DNA of 26,480 nucleotides from Candidatus Caldarchaeum sp. GTDB lineage: Archaea > Thermoproteota > Nitrososphaeria_A > Caldarchaeales > Caldarchaeaceae. The notes below the pieces were generated by a model. That model was not told the origin of the DNA. It ran no database searches and was given only the letters and a program-made list of their open reading frames with translations. The position numbers and the translations under genes are program-made. Each line of letters opens with the position of its first letter. The stretch's first letter is position 1. The stretch is from assembly GCA_025054515.1 (NCBI GenBank), contig JANWZT010000005.1, positions 1 through 26,480 on the forward strand, read 5' to 3'. Shown here in pieces: positions 1-7,359 of the stretch.

Positions 1-1197
1 TTTTTCGGGTGTGCGGCCGGGCATCAGCATGCCGAACAAATACTGCGACCGATGCTTGTTGTCGATGATGAGCCATGCTGGGATGGCTTTGGAGGTTTTG
101 TGTTGGTGTTTGTATATGTTTTGCCAGCAGTCGACGTAGGATGCTGATTCGTTCATGAACCTTTCGCCGTTTTGGTCGACGATTATTCCAAATGGAAGCG
201 AGCGTTCGGCGAGGAGGAAGGATGGTTTGCCGTCGGGTGTGATGGCTATAGGGCCTCCCCAAGCCTTGTCCATCAAAGCCGTTTTCGCACCAATCTCCAT
301 CGCGGCCTTGATGGCGTCGCCCGTGTTGCCCGGAGCTCCGACGGCCCAGTCTTTGGTGGTGGGTTTGGGTAGGTAGGTTTCACGCATTTCTTGGCTGTGT
401 TCAAACCCGCCGGCCGCAAGCAACACACCGCCTCTCGCCCTCACTTTCACAATCCTGCCTTCATGCATCAAAACCGCGCCCACAACCCGGTCGTCCTCCA
501 CGACCAAGCTCTGAAGAGGAGACTCGAGCCAAACCTTCACACCTTTCTGCAGACATAGGTAAAGAAGCTGGCCGATGAGGGAGCCGCCCATCGTCAAAGG
601 AACGCGGCCCAACAGAGAATGACCGACCAGCCGGAGGCCCAGCCGCAGAAAGGCGCCTACGCCGGCCGTGCTGCGCGCGAGATACATCTTCGAAGCTTCG
701 TTGGTGTGTATAGGTATCGGAGGTGCTCCGGGATATCGTCTCAGCTTTTTCCGCCATTCGCCGAGCTTTCTGCCGTCGAATACGGCTCCTTCGATGGCCC
801 TTCCCATGACCGAGCCGCCCGGCGCTTCCGGGTAGTAGTCTGGATATCCTACCGACGCCCTCCACCTAAACCCAAGCTCCCGGAGGAACTTCACCATCTC
901 GGGGCCGTGTGTGAGGAACGCGCGGATTCTTTCGGGTGCGGTTGCTTCGCCGGCCGGTGGCACGACGTGGCTGAGGTAAGTCCAAGCTTCATCCAAAGAA
1001 TCTTTCACACCCGCAGCCGCTGAAACCGGGTTGTTGGGTATCCACAGCCCACCCCCCGACATCGCGCTCGAACCGCCGACCAACTCCGTCTTCTCGGCGA
1101 CGAGAACCTCAAGGCCCGCGTGACGGGCCGTCAACGCGCCCGTCAAAGCCCCGGCGCCGCTGCCCACGACCAAAACATCAACCAGTAATTCGTCCAT
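1..1197 (-). CDS. FAD-dependent dehydrogenase, 3-ketosteroid dehydrogenase/fumarate reductase flavoprotein type (3' end cut off)
   Basis: Read from ATG at 1197 this frame stays open for 399 codons to the window edge, so the C-terminus is missing. The N-terminus has a dinucleotide-binding loop (VVGSGAGALTGAL, about residues 9-21), then an acidic end of the second strand (VAEKTELVGGSS) and the segment MSGGGLWIPNNP, characteristic of the FAD_binding_2 family and especially of 3-oxosteroid delta-1-dehydrogenases. Further on, GGVLLAAGGFEHS is the usual second FAD contact. Such enzymes remove hydride pairs from a ring ketone, or reduce fumarate-like substrates. The substrate here cannot be told, and the catalytic tyrosines of true steroid dehydrogenases near the C-terminus are outside the window. 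A TATA box lies about 24 bp upstream. It is divergent from the coiled-coil gene at 1329. Confidence 0.85.
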   Translation of the reverse strand, partial: MDELLVDVLVVGSGAGALTGALTARHAGLEVLVAEKTELVGGSSAMSGGGLWIPNNPVSAAAGVKDSLDEAWTYLSHVVPPAGEATAPERIRAFLTHGPEMVKFLRELGFRWRASVGYPDYYPEAPGGSVMGRAIEGAVFDGRKLGEWRKKLRRYPGAPPIPIHTNEASKMYLARSTAGVGAFLRLGLRLVGHSLLGRVPLTMGGSLIGQLLYLCLQKGVKVWLESPLQSLVVEDDRVVGAVLMHEGRIVKVRARGGVLLAAGGFEHSQEMRETYLPKPTTKDWAVGAPGNTGDAIKAAMEIGAKTALMDKAWGGPIAITPDGKPSFLLAERSLPFGIIVDQNGERFMNESASYVDCWQNIYKHQHKTSKAIPAWLIIDNKHRSQYLFGMLMPGRTPEK

Positions 1198-1216
1198 GAC
1201 GATAATTGGTGGCAGG

Positions 1217-1224
1217 GTTTTTAA
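1217..1224 (-). promoter_or_regulatory. TATA box for the FAD dehydrogenase
   Basis: Read on the minus strand the site is GTTAAAAA, centred about 24 bp before the ATG at 1197. This is the spacing expected for a leaderless archaeal transcript. It lies in a 131-bp divergent region that also carries the promoter of the next gene. Confidence 0.5.
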
Positions 1225-1297
1225 CCTTTTACCCAACCAGCTTAAGCGACTACGGCGATACTACCGCGGTATTTGACGGTGCATCGATCAGCAAGCC

Positions 1298-1305
1298 TTA
1301 TTATT
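1298..1305 (+). promoter_or_regulatory. TATA box for the coiled-coil gene, fixing a TTG start
   Basis: TTATTATT is centred about 28 bp upstream of TTG at 1329. The longer reading frame from TTG 1206 would place this box inside the coding region and give an N-terminus unlike the rest of the protein. The box therefore favours a leaderless message beginning at 1329. Confidence 0.5.
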
Positions 1306-1328
1306 CTGGGGCGTGGTTTTTCGTTGGA

Positions 1329-1865
1329 TTGCAGGCCGAAGACGCCGAAGTCAAGAAGCTGGCGGAGCTGAAGACGTTTCTCGAGCAACGGCTTTCGGAG
1401 CTGGAGAGGGAGGCCGAATCCGTCAAGTCTCTTCTCGAGATAATCGACCGGGAGCTGGTGGCGAAAAGCTTCAAAAAGGCTCAGCCGCCGGCGGAGGCCT
1501 TGGAGAAAGAGCCTTCAGCCCTCCGCACCATTCGCAGCCGCTCCGGCGCCCTTCTCGCCACTATGTCGCTGAAAGAAAAAGAGGCCCGCATCGTCTTCAA
1601 CCCCGAAATCCGCGTAACGCAGGACATGAGGCCTTTCTCCTCGTTTCTGCTCAGGAAGGTTTTGGATTCGATGCGTGAGGCGGATTTGCAGAAGGTCGCG
1701 GAAGGCAGGCTCGACCAGTCAAATGTTTTGACGTATGAAGTGGTGTATGACGGTGATGTGGCGCGGGAGCTGGTGGTGAAGAACTTCCGGGAGGAGGCGA
1801 GGCTGCGGGAAATAGTGAACAGCGTCAAATGGACGCTCGACACCATCGCATCGTCCTACAAATAA
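1329..1865 (+). CDS. Uncharacterised coiled-coil protein with a conserved-looking C-terminal domain
   Basis: The 178-residue product begins with a charged heptad-like helix of about 45 residues (KKLAELKTFLEQRLSELERE onward), a short Pro/Glu linker, and a compact C-terminal domain of about 110 residues. That domain contains the strands LLATMSL and ARIVFNPEIRV, the segment MRPFSSFLLRKVLDSMREAD, a beta segment VLTYEVVYDG, and a final helix ending VNSVKWTLDTI. No signal peptide, membrane segment, metal-binding cluster or nucleotide-binding loop is seen. I do not recognise a named family. The architecture (coiled coil plus small alpha/beta domain) suggests an oligomeric cytosolic protein. The start is TTG at 1329, chosen from the TATA box at 1298. 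It stands alone between two divergent or unrelated transcription units. Confidence 0.75.
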   Translation: MQAEDAEVKKLAELKTFLEQRLSELEREAESVKSLLEIIDRELVAKSFKKAQPPAEALEKEPSALRTIRSRSGALLATMSLKEKEARIVFNPEIRVTQDMRPFSSFLLRKVLDSMREADLQKVAEGRLDQSNVLTYEVVYDGDVARELVVKNFREEARLREIVNSVKWTLDTIASSYK

Positions 1866-1944
1866 GGCCTGCGCTACTCACCCGGGCCCGGGCGGCGTTC
1901 GCGTAAGACGGCTGAAAGGTTGAAAACATTCGAAAAACCATAGG

Positions 1945-1951
1945 ATATAAG
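1945..1951 (+). promoter_or_regulatory. TATA box of the surface-protein/signal-peptidase operon
   Basis: ATATAAG is centred about 27 bp upstream of ATG 1974, giving an essentially leaderless transcript. No other good promoter lies before the signal peptidase gene at 4716, so the two genes are likely co-transcribed. Confidence 0.6.
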
Positions 1952-1973
1952 CTGGCTTATTGAGCTATGATTC

Positions 1974-4709
1974 ATGGGCTTTTACGCCGGGCTACGGGCG
2001 GTTCTGCTGACGGCCACCGTTCTGGTATCGTGTTTCCTTTTCCTCGCATCCCTTCCACAAGCGGAAGCATCCAGCTGGGTCGTCGTAACCGTGAGGACAG
2101 CGGACACCAACGAACCCGTAAGAGGAGCTTCCATAATCGTCAACGGAACGGACAAAGGCGCAACCGGCGTAAACGGAAACCTAAACGTCACCAACATCAA
2201 CAGAAAAGCCAACTCGTCTTTGCAGGTGTCCTTCAGGGGGTTCATAGTCTATAACAACCCTGTTTTCAACGCGACTCGAATTAATCCGTCGAATCCGTCG
2301 CAGGTGACTATACGGGTTAACGTCACGACGATGGTGCTGAACGTTCGAACTGCCTTGGGCAACCCGGTGGCCAACGTCCGGCTGAACGTCACATACGGCA
2401 CCTTCGTCAACAGCACCACAACCGGCGCCGATGGCAGGGCCTCGATTCCGTTCATGCCCAACACAACCTACACAATAACAGCCCGCTACAGAGGATACGA
2501 CGTCGGAACGTTCTCCCGCACCTACGGCGGCTCACCGCTAACCATCACAGTCAACCTTTTCAGCATCCGGGCCGAAGTTCAAGACCTCGCCGGCACCCCC
2601 GTCCCAGTAGCGACGGTGAGAGTCTGGTACGGCGTGAGGCAGACCGGAAACACAACCGGTTTCGCATCAGCTGAAACAGACGCCAACGGAGTAGCGGTCA
2701 TCGACATGCTGCCCAACGGAAACTACCCCCTCAACGTCGAATACCGCGGTGAAACCGTTTTCCAGTCGACGTCTAACATCGTGGTCAGCGGTGGACAGGT
2801 CAACTACGTCGCGAGAACCGACCTCGTCCGATACCGTGTTAGAATTCTCGACCACGACGGCGTCGACCTCATCACGGGAATAAACTTGGAGGCGAGGCTT
2901 TTCCGCGACAACGTCCCATACGGAGACACGGTCACGTCTTCGACGGGCGAGTTTTCCTTTGGTTTGGTGCGGTCGAGGTCCTATGTTCTCGTCGTTAGGT
3001 TGGGTGATTCGGAGGTTTTCCGCGGAGAGGTCAACGTGCCGACCGTCACCGAGGTTAGGGGTAGGTTTTTCGACGTAGCCGTCCGGGTTGACGCGTCTGG
3101 AACCCCCAGCGAAAGGCTTGTTTCGACAGTCGGGCTGAGGATGAGCAGCGGGGTCTACAGCGTTGAAGCGACTACAACAAACGCAGCCGCTGCTTTCCGA
3201 AACCTTCCCGCCGGCAGATACCGCTACGAGATCACGCGAGGGCCCTACAACATCGGCACGGGAACAGTCGAAGTCAACGCCGATGAGGCACGAATCAGCA
3301 TACGTCCAACCCTCTACACCGTAACGCTGACCATTAACAACGACCAGAACCAAGGAATTCAAGCGACAACCCAGCTCAAAACATACGACGACATCGGTAT
3401 CGGCAACTTCCAAGCCGCCGGAAACGGGGTCGTATCCATCAGCGGCCTTCTCCCCATCCTCTACAGGGGCACGGTCTCTTTCCGCGGAGTCGTCGTCAAC
3501 GAAGGATACGAATTCGTCCTCGACATAAACAACAAAAACATCACCGTCCCAACACGCGTCTACAACATAGTCCTACGGGTAATGGACTACGACGGCGAGA
3601 AACCGCTGGCCGACGCCGAAACAACGGTAACCCTAGGCGAGATAAACGAAAGAAACTCCTCCAACTCGTCGGGCCGCGTTCCCTTCAAAAACCTGCCAAT
3701 AGGAAACTACGTCGTCAGAATCAACTATTTCAACGTGCCTGTTCACGAAGAAACGGTCAGAGTTGAATCGAGCAGGGAGATACTGGTCAAGGCTCGGAAC
3801 GTAATCGACGTGGTCGTCGAAGTAGTTGACGACGATTCAGCGCCGCTCGAAAGCGGAGAAGTCGAAATCAGCTCTGGCGCGGTGAAAAACATGAGTTTGA
3901 TTTCCAACGGCCGCGTCAGGTTCGAAAACATTCCGGCGGCGGCTTACAAAGTTTCGGTCCGTTACAAAGGCCTTCCCGTCTACGACCGTCAGGTTTCCTT
4001 CCGCAGCGATGAAGAGCTGGCGAGAATTTCCGCGGCGGTTTACTACGTGAGGCTGAACGTCGAACGCGCTGACGGAACAGCTTTGGCGGCCGCCTATGTT
4101 TCGGCTATGCAGGGCGCGAGAAAAATCGTCGACGGCTTCACCGACCAAGCCGGTCGTCTGGAGCTGAAGCTGCCGAGGGGGGAGTTCGGCCTCGAAGTCG
4201 TGTATCAGGACACGAGGGTCGCGACCCAGCCTCTATCGCTTTCCCAGACAACCCAGCTCAACATCAAATCCAAAGTCTACCGTGTCGACGTTCGAATCCT
4301 CAAACCGAACGGGGAACCCGTGCAGGGAGCCGAGCTTTCGGTAAGCCGAGGCGGCAAAATCATCGAAAGGGCTGTCACCAACGACGAAGGCACGGCACGG
4401 CTCTACGTAGCCGAAGGAGATTATTCGTGGACGATGAAAATCGGCGAATACACCTATTCTTCGAGCTATTCTTCGAAGACGAACAAGGAGCTGGCCATCG
4501 TTCACGTCGAAGAAAACCCGCAGTGGCAGGGGGTTGTCCTCGCAGCTACGGCCGCCGTTTCAGCGTCGTCGGTGTTCGGGCTGGTGAGATGGGGCCGTCT
4601 GAAACCCGGGGGCAGGCAGAGAACTCCGTCACGGCGACAGCAGCCGCAGCAGCAACAACCCGAAAGACGGGCTCAAACATTTAAACGACCGCGTCCACCA
4701 CGAATTTAG
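1974..4709 (+). CDS. Large secreted, membrane-anchored protein with ten tandem beta-sandwich (carboxypeptidase-regulatory/Cna-B-like) repeats
   Basis: The 911-residue product has a Sec signal peptide (residues 1-32; hydrophobic VLLTATVLVSCFLFLA, likely cleavage after AEA). Ten repeats of about 80 residues follow, starting near residues 34, 118, 196, 283, 365, 446, 528, 608, 687 and 766. Each opens with a strand such as VYRVDVRI, then a D/N-G-x-P-(V/L) turn, a strand, a (D/N)xxGxxxF/I segment and a G-x-Y-x-(V/L) strand. This is the pattern of carboxypeptidase-D regulatory-like or Cna-B folds, typical of extracellular stalks. N-x-S/T sequons are frequent, mostly in the N-terminal half, fitting archaeal N-glycosylation. 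A single membrane helix lies near residues 853-870 (VVLAATAAVSASSVFGL), followed by a basic Gln/Arg-rich tail of about 40 residues on the cytoplasmic side. No catalytic domain is visible. The signal peptidase gene starts 6 bp downstream. Role in adhesion or cell envelope is inference. Confidence 0.85.
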   Translation: MGFYAGLRAVLLTATVLVSCFLFLASLPQAEASSWVVVTVRTADTNEPVRGASIIVNGTDKGATGVNGNLNVTNINRKANSSLQVSFRGFIVYNNPVFNATRINPSNPSQVTIRVNVTTMVLNVRTALGNPVANVRLNVTYGTFVNSTTTGADGRASIPFMPNTTYTITARYRGYDVGTFSRTYGGSPLTITVNLFSIRAEVQDLAGTPVPVATVRVWYGVRQTGNTTGFASAETDANGVAVIDMLPNGNYPLNVEYRGETVFQSTSNIVVSGGQVNYVARTDLVRYRVRILDHDGVDLITGINLEARLFRDNVPYGDTVTSSTGEFSFGLVRSRSYVLVVRLGDSEVFRGEVNVPTVTEVRGRFFDVAVRVDASGTPSERLVSTVGLRMSSGVYSVEATTTNAAAAFRNLPAGRYRYEITRGPYNIGTGTVEVNADEARISIRPTLYTVTLTINNDQNQGIQATTQLKTYDDIGIGNFQAAGNGVVSISGLLPILYRGTVSFRGVVVNEGYEFVLDINNKNITVPTRVYNIVLRVMDYDGEKPLADAETTVTLGEINERNSSNSSGRVPFKNLPIGNYVVRINYFNVPVHEETVRVESSREILVKARNVIDVVVEVVDDDSAPLESGEVEISSGAVKNMSLISNGRVRFENIPAAAYKVSVRYKGLPVYDRQVSFRSDEELARISAAVYYVRLNVERADGTALAAAYVSAMQGARKIVDGFTDQAGRLELKLPRGEFGLEVVYQDTRVATQPLSLSQTTQLNIKSKVYRVDVRILKPNGEPVQGAELSVSRGGKIIERAVTNDEGTARLYVAEGDYSWTMKIGEYTYSSSYSSKTNKELAIVHVEENPQWQGVVLAATAAVSASSVFGLVRWGRLKPGGRQRTPSRRQQPQQQQPERRAQTFKRPRPPRI
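2073..4520 (+). repeat. Ten protein-level repeats of about 80 codons inside the surface protein
   Basis: Repeat starts fall near nucleotides 2073, 2327, 2561, 2822, 3069, 3312, 3559, 3799, 4035 and 4273. Spacing is 234-261 nt. The repeats are strongly diverged at DNA level; similarity is seen in the strand/turn pattern, not in long identical stretches. This argues for old duplication rather than recent expansion. Confidence 0.7.
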
Positions 4710-4715
4710 CCAAAG

Positions 4716-5300
4716 TTGAAAACCTCCATCAAAAACGTTGGCTACGGGTTGTTGTTGGCGACGGCTGCTGCATTAGTTGTTTTATCGATGCTTCACACGG
4801 CTTTCGGCGTTACTTTTCCGCTGCTGGTGGTGAAGAGCGGAAGCATGAGGCCCGTCATCGAAGTCGGAGACATCATCATCGTCTTGCCGGTGAACCCGTC
4901 GGAGATAAAAGCCGACCCAGTGGACGGCGACGTCATCGTCTTCTACAGGCCCGGTGAAAAAGGGTCGACGGGTTCGATAATCGTGCACAGGGCGGTTGCA
5001 AGAGTTACGGGTGGTTTCATCACAAAAGGAGACGCCAACGCAGCTGTGGACTACTGGGGGCCAGTGCCCTTCGACCACGTCATCGGCCGCTGGACAGGTT
5101 ATAGCATTCCCTCGTGGACTGGAATCGGGTTTCTAAGCCTTTTCCTCCGCGGCGAAATCTACTTCCCCATAGGCCCTTTCCTCGTCCTGATCCTCATCAT
5201 CCTCAACATTTACTTCATCGTCAAAGATTTTTCACGGAGCAGGTCTAAAAAGACTGGTGGCGACGAATCAACCCAACCCTCCGCCTCCATCCCACCATGA
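4716..5300 (+). CDS. Signal peptidase I, archaeal/ER type (S26B)
   Basis: This membrane protease removes Sec signal peptides on the outer face of the membrane. It has an N-terminal membrane helix (about residues 8-31), then VVKSGSMRPVIEVGD with the catalytic Ser43, VHRAV with His91 and TKGDAN with Asp106: the Ser-His-Asp arrangement of the archaeal/eukaryotic SEC11 group, in place of the bacterial Ser-Lys dyad. A second hydrophobic helix (PIGPFLVLILIILNIYFIV, about 150-168) and a short polar tail follow. Length 194 is normal. The start is TTG at 4716, 6 bp after the stop of the repeat protein, so they form an operon. The last 56 bp overlap the convergent zinc-finger gene. It may be the general housekeeping peptidase or a paralogue serving the neighbour; the window cannot decide. 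Confidence 0.9.
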   Translation: MKTSIKNVGYGLLLATAAALVVLSMLHTAFGVTFPLLVVKSGSMRPVIEVGDIIIVLPVNPSEIKADPVDGDVIVFYRPGEKGSTGSIIVHRAVARVTGGFITKGDANAAVDYWGPVPFDHVIGRWTGYSIPSWTGIGFLSLFLRGEIYFPIGPFLVLILIILNIYFIVKDFSRSRSKKTGGDESTQPSASIPP

Positions 5301-5565
5301 AAAACACCGCCGCAGCACCCGCCGCCAAAACAGCCGGCACAGACAACGCCAGCAACCCCGCAACCACGGCGACAACAGCGGAAACAGCCGCAGAATAGAA
5401 AACAGGCCTCGCCAGCTTCTTCGCCTCCCGCAAATATTCGGGATGCTTCTCGACCAAATGACGGGGAAAAGGCACAGCAGGCACACAGACAGTCAAGCAT
5501 GCGTAGAGGCCCGCCTGCCTCTCCGCCCACGTCACAGGCTCTCCGCAAAGCGGGCATCTGTTCAC
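5245..5565 (-). CDS. Small zinc-finger membrane protein, unknown function
   Basis: The 106-residue product begins MNRCPLCGEP (Cys4, Cys7) and continues to RHLVEKHPEYLREAKK (His36, His41). This Cys-x2-Cys ... His-x4-His set resembles a C2H2 finger with a long loop; Cys23 and Cys27 fall between. Two adjoining hydrophobic segments follow (about residues 54-74 and 75-91), with a basic Arg-rich end, so a membrane hairpin with a cytoplasmic finger is likely. No named family is recognised. The GTG start at 5565 is supported by a TATA box 26 bp upstream. The 3' 56 bp are antisense to the end of the signal peptidase gene, and both frames remain open there. Confidence 0.7.
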   Translation of the reverse strand: MNRCPLCGEPVTWAERQAGLYACLTVCVPAVPFPRHLVEKHPEYLREAKKLARPVFYSAAVSAVVAVVAGLLALSVPAVLAAGAAAVFFMVGWRRRVGLIRRHQSF

Positions 5566-5587
5566 GACGGTTTGATGGTGGATGATG

Positions 5588-5594
5588 TTTTAAG
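5588..5594 (-). promoter_or_regulatory. TATA box of the zinc-finger membrane protein
   Basis: Read on the minus strand the site is CTTAAAA, centred 26 bp before GTG 5565. This supports a leaderless GTG start. It shares a 103-bp divergent region with the endonuclease IV promoter. Confidence 0.5.
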
Positions 5595-5638
5595 GCTTGG
5601 TTGTTTACGCCCTTGGAGAAAAGGATTTTTCCGGAATC

Positions 5639-5646
5639 GTTAAAGT
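5639..5646 (+). promoter_or_regulatory. TATA box of endonuclease IV
   Basis: GTTAAAGT is centred about 27 bp before ATG 5669. This selects ATG 5669 over the in-frame TTG 5663 and GTG 5666 just upstream. Confidence 0.5.
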
Positions 5647-5668
5647 TTGGGTGTAAACTGTTTTGGTG

Positions 5669-6511
5669 ATGCTTCTCGGGGCCCACGTATCGATTTCGGG
5701 TTCGATTGACTTGGCTGTAGACAGAGCAGTCGAACTTGGATGCACCACCTTCCAGATTTTCACACGCAACCCCCGTGGATGGTCCTACACCAAGCTCAAG
5801 CAACAAGAAGCCAACCAGTTCCGCGAAAAATTCCGCAAAGCGGGATACTCTGTCGCGATGGCGCACATGCCCTACCTCCCCAACATTGCTTCACCCAAGA
5901 AAATCGTCTACGACAAATCCGTCAAGTCGCTGACCGCCGAGCTGGAAAGATGCGGTCTCTTAGGCGTAGACCTTCTCGTCGTCCACATCGGCAGCCATCT
6001 CGGAGCAGGAATAGAGAAGGGAATCAGCCTCGCCGCCAACGCCGTCAACACATCAATCGAAAAAGTCGAAAACAAGGTGTACGTGCTGTTGGAAAACATG
6101 GCTGGACAGAAGAACTCCTGCGGCTCACGGTTCGAAGACATCGCCGCGATTCTGGCGAAGATCGAGCACCCCGACCGAGTGGGTGTTTGCTTGGACACCT
6201 GCCACCTGCTCGCCGCCGGATACGACATCCGGAACACCGAAGCTGTCGAGAAAACTCTCGCCGAATTCGACCGATTAATCGGCCTCGAAAGGCTGAAAGC
6301 CGTCCATCTCAACGACTCCAAAGGCGAGCTCGGCAGCGGCCTCGACCGTCACGAACACATAGGCATGGGAAAAATCGGCGACACGGGCTTCAAAGCATTC
6401 ATCAACCACCGAGCCATACGTGACAAACCCATGGTCATCGAAACACCCGAAGACAAAGCCGGAAACTACCAAACAGACCTCGCAAAACTCAGAAAACTCT
6501 ACACATCATAA
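5669..6511 (+). CDS. nfo: Endonuclease IV (AP endonuclease family 2)
   Basis: This cytosolic base-excision-repair nuclease cuts the DNA backbone 5' to abasic sites using three zinc ions in a TIM barrel. All nine metal ligands of the Escherichia coli enzyme have counterparts: His in AHMPYLPN, His in VVHIGSH, Glu in LLENMAG, Asp and His in CLDTCHLLAAGYD, His in AVHLNDSK, Asp and His in LDRHEHIGMG, and Glu in VIETPE. Length 280 is usual. The start ATG 5669 follows from the TATA box. It is a single-gene unit; a nitrilase gene with its own TATA-like site follows 55 bp on. A family 5 uracil-DNA glycosylase, which would produce its substrate, lies at 9807. Confidence 0.95.
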   Translation: MLLGAHVSISGSIDLAVDRAVELGCTTFQIFTRNPRGWSYTKLKQQEANQFREKFRKAGYSVAMAHMPYLPNIASPKKIVYDKSVKSLTAELERCGLLGVDLLVVHIGSHLGAGIEKGISLAANAVNTSIEKVENKVYVLLENMAGQKNSCGSRFEDIAAILAKIEHPDRVGVCLDTCHLLAAGYDIRNTEAVEKTLAEFDRLIGLERLKAVHLNDSKGELGSGLDRHEHIGMGKIGDTGFKAFINHRAIRDKPMVIETPEDKAGNYQTDLAKLRKLYTS

Positions 6512-6566
6512 AGAGGTAGTTTTTAGCTAATCGTTTTATCCATGACTTGGCCTCTGGCTGATTAGT

Positions 6567-7358
6567 ATGGCTGTCAAGCTGGTCGTTGTTCAGCCGGTCG
6601 TTACGAATTCGTTTGATAAGAATTTGGAGCGAATTGATGTGCTTTTGGGCATGGCTGGCCGTGAAAGCCCGGACATCGTGGTTCTTCCAGAGGCGTGGGA
6701 GCATTCGAACATCTTCGGGATGGGAAACGGTTTGGCGGACAAAGTTGACGTGGTTTTGGATGTTTTGTCGCGGCACGCCGTCCGGATGAATGCGGTAGTG
6801 GTTGGCGGAGGCGTGGTTGTCCGGCGTGGAGCGTCCTTGATGAACAGCGCGCCGGTGGTCGGGCCCGACGGCGAATTGATGGGCTGGCAGGACAAAATCC
6901 ATCTCTACCGTTCGGAAAAACAATTCTTCACTCCCGGCCGGGAAATCCACGTTTTCCGCCACCGTGGAATCGGCTTCGGCGTACTCATCTGCCACGACGT
7001 CGCCTTTCCCGAGCTCGGCCGAATCATGGCCCTACGCGGAGCAGACCTGCTGCTCAACCCATCCCGCATGCCGTCTTCAGCCATCCAGCCGTGGCACGCC
7101 TACCTCGAATCACGATGCCTCGAAAACAGAGTCGCAGCCGCGGCCCCAAACACATACACCGCCGGCACGACCGGAAACTCCGTCATCATGCAGCCTGTCA
7201 AAGTCAACGGCTCCGTCTTCCAAGTCCGCCGAACCGTCCTCGGCGGTGGCGAAGGTTTATTGGCCTCCGACCTTGTCTTCGAAGACCTACGTAACGCAAG
7301 AAGGGAACGGCTCGCCGAAAGAATTCCCAGCCTCTACAAGCCCATCGTTGAAGATTGA
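6567..7358 (+). CDS. Nitrilase-superfamily carbon-nitrogen hydrolase
   Basis: Cytosolic amidohydrolase of the nitrilase fold. The Glu-Lys-Cys catalytic set is present: Glu42 in VLPEAWE, Lys110 in WQDKIHLY and Cys142 in LICHDVAFPE. The length (263) fits the omega-amidase/carbamoyl-putrescine hydrolase size class, which cleaves small amides. The exact substrate is not readable from these motifs. A TATA-like TTTTAT at 6534-6539 lies about 30 bp before the ATG, so it is probably transcribed on its own. It ends one base short of the convergent DUF72 gene. Confidence 0.88.
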   Translation: MAVKLVVVQPVVTNSFDKNLERIDVLLGMAGRESPDIVVLPEAWEHSNIFGMGNGLADKVDVVLDVLSRHAVRMNAVVVGGGVVVRRGASLMNSAPVVGPDGELMGWQDKIHLYRSEKQFFTPGREIHVFRHRGIGFGVLICHDVAFPELGRIMALRGADLLLNPSRMPSSAIQPWHAYLESRCLENRVAAAAPNTYTAGTTGNSVIMQPVKVNGSVFQVRRTVLGGGEGLLASDLVFEDLRNARRERLAERIPSLYKPIVED

Positions 7359-7359
7359 T

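Noticed and set aside
619..1023. Plus-strand open frame inside the FAD dehydrogenase region
   Set aside because: Antisense to a 399-codon frame with clear FAD motifs; no domain seen.
2667..3413. Long minus-strand open frame of 248 codons
   Set aside because: It lies wholly antisense to the repeat surface protein, lacks any domain pattern, and arises from the skewed codon use of the true gene.
5210..5866. Minus-strand open frame of 218 codons
   Set aside because: Cys/Gly-rich shadow that crosses two real genes and a divergent promoter.
5740..6423. Plus-strand open frame of 227 codons overlapping endonuclease IV
   Set aside because: Arg/His/Pro-rich shadow in another frame of a gene with all nine metal ligands.
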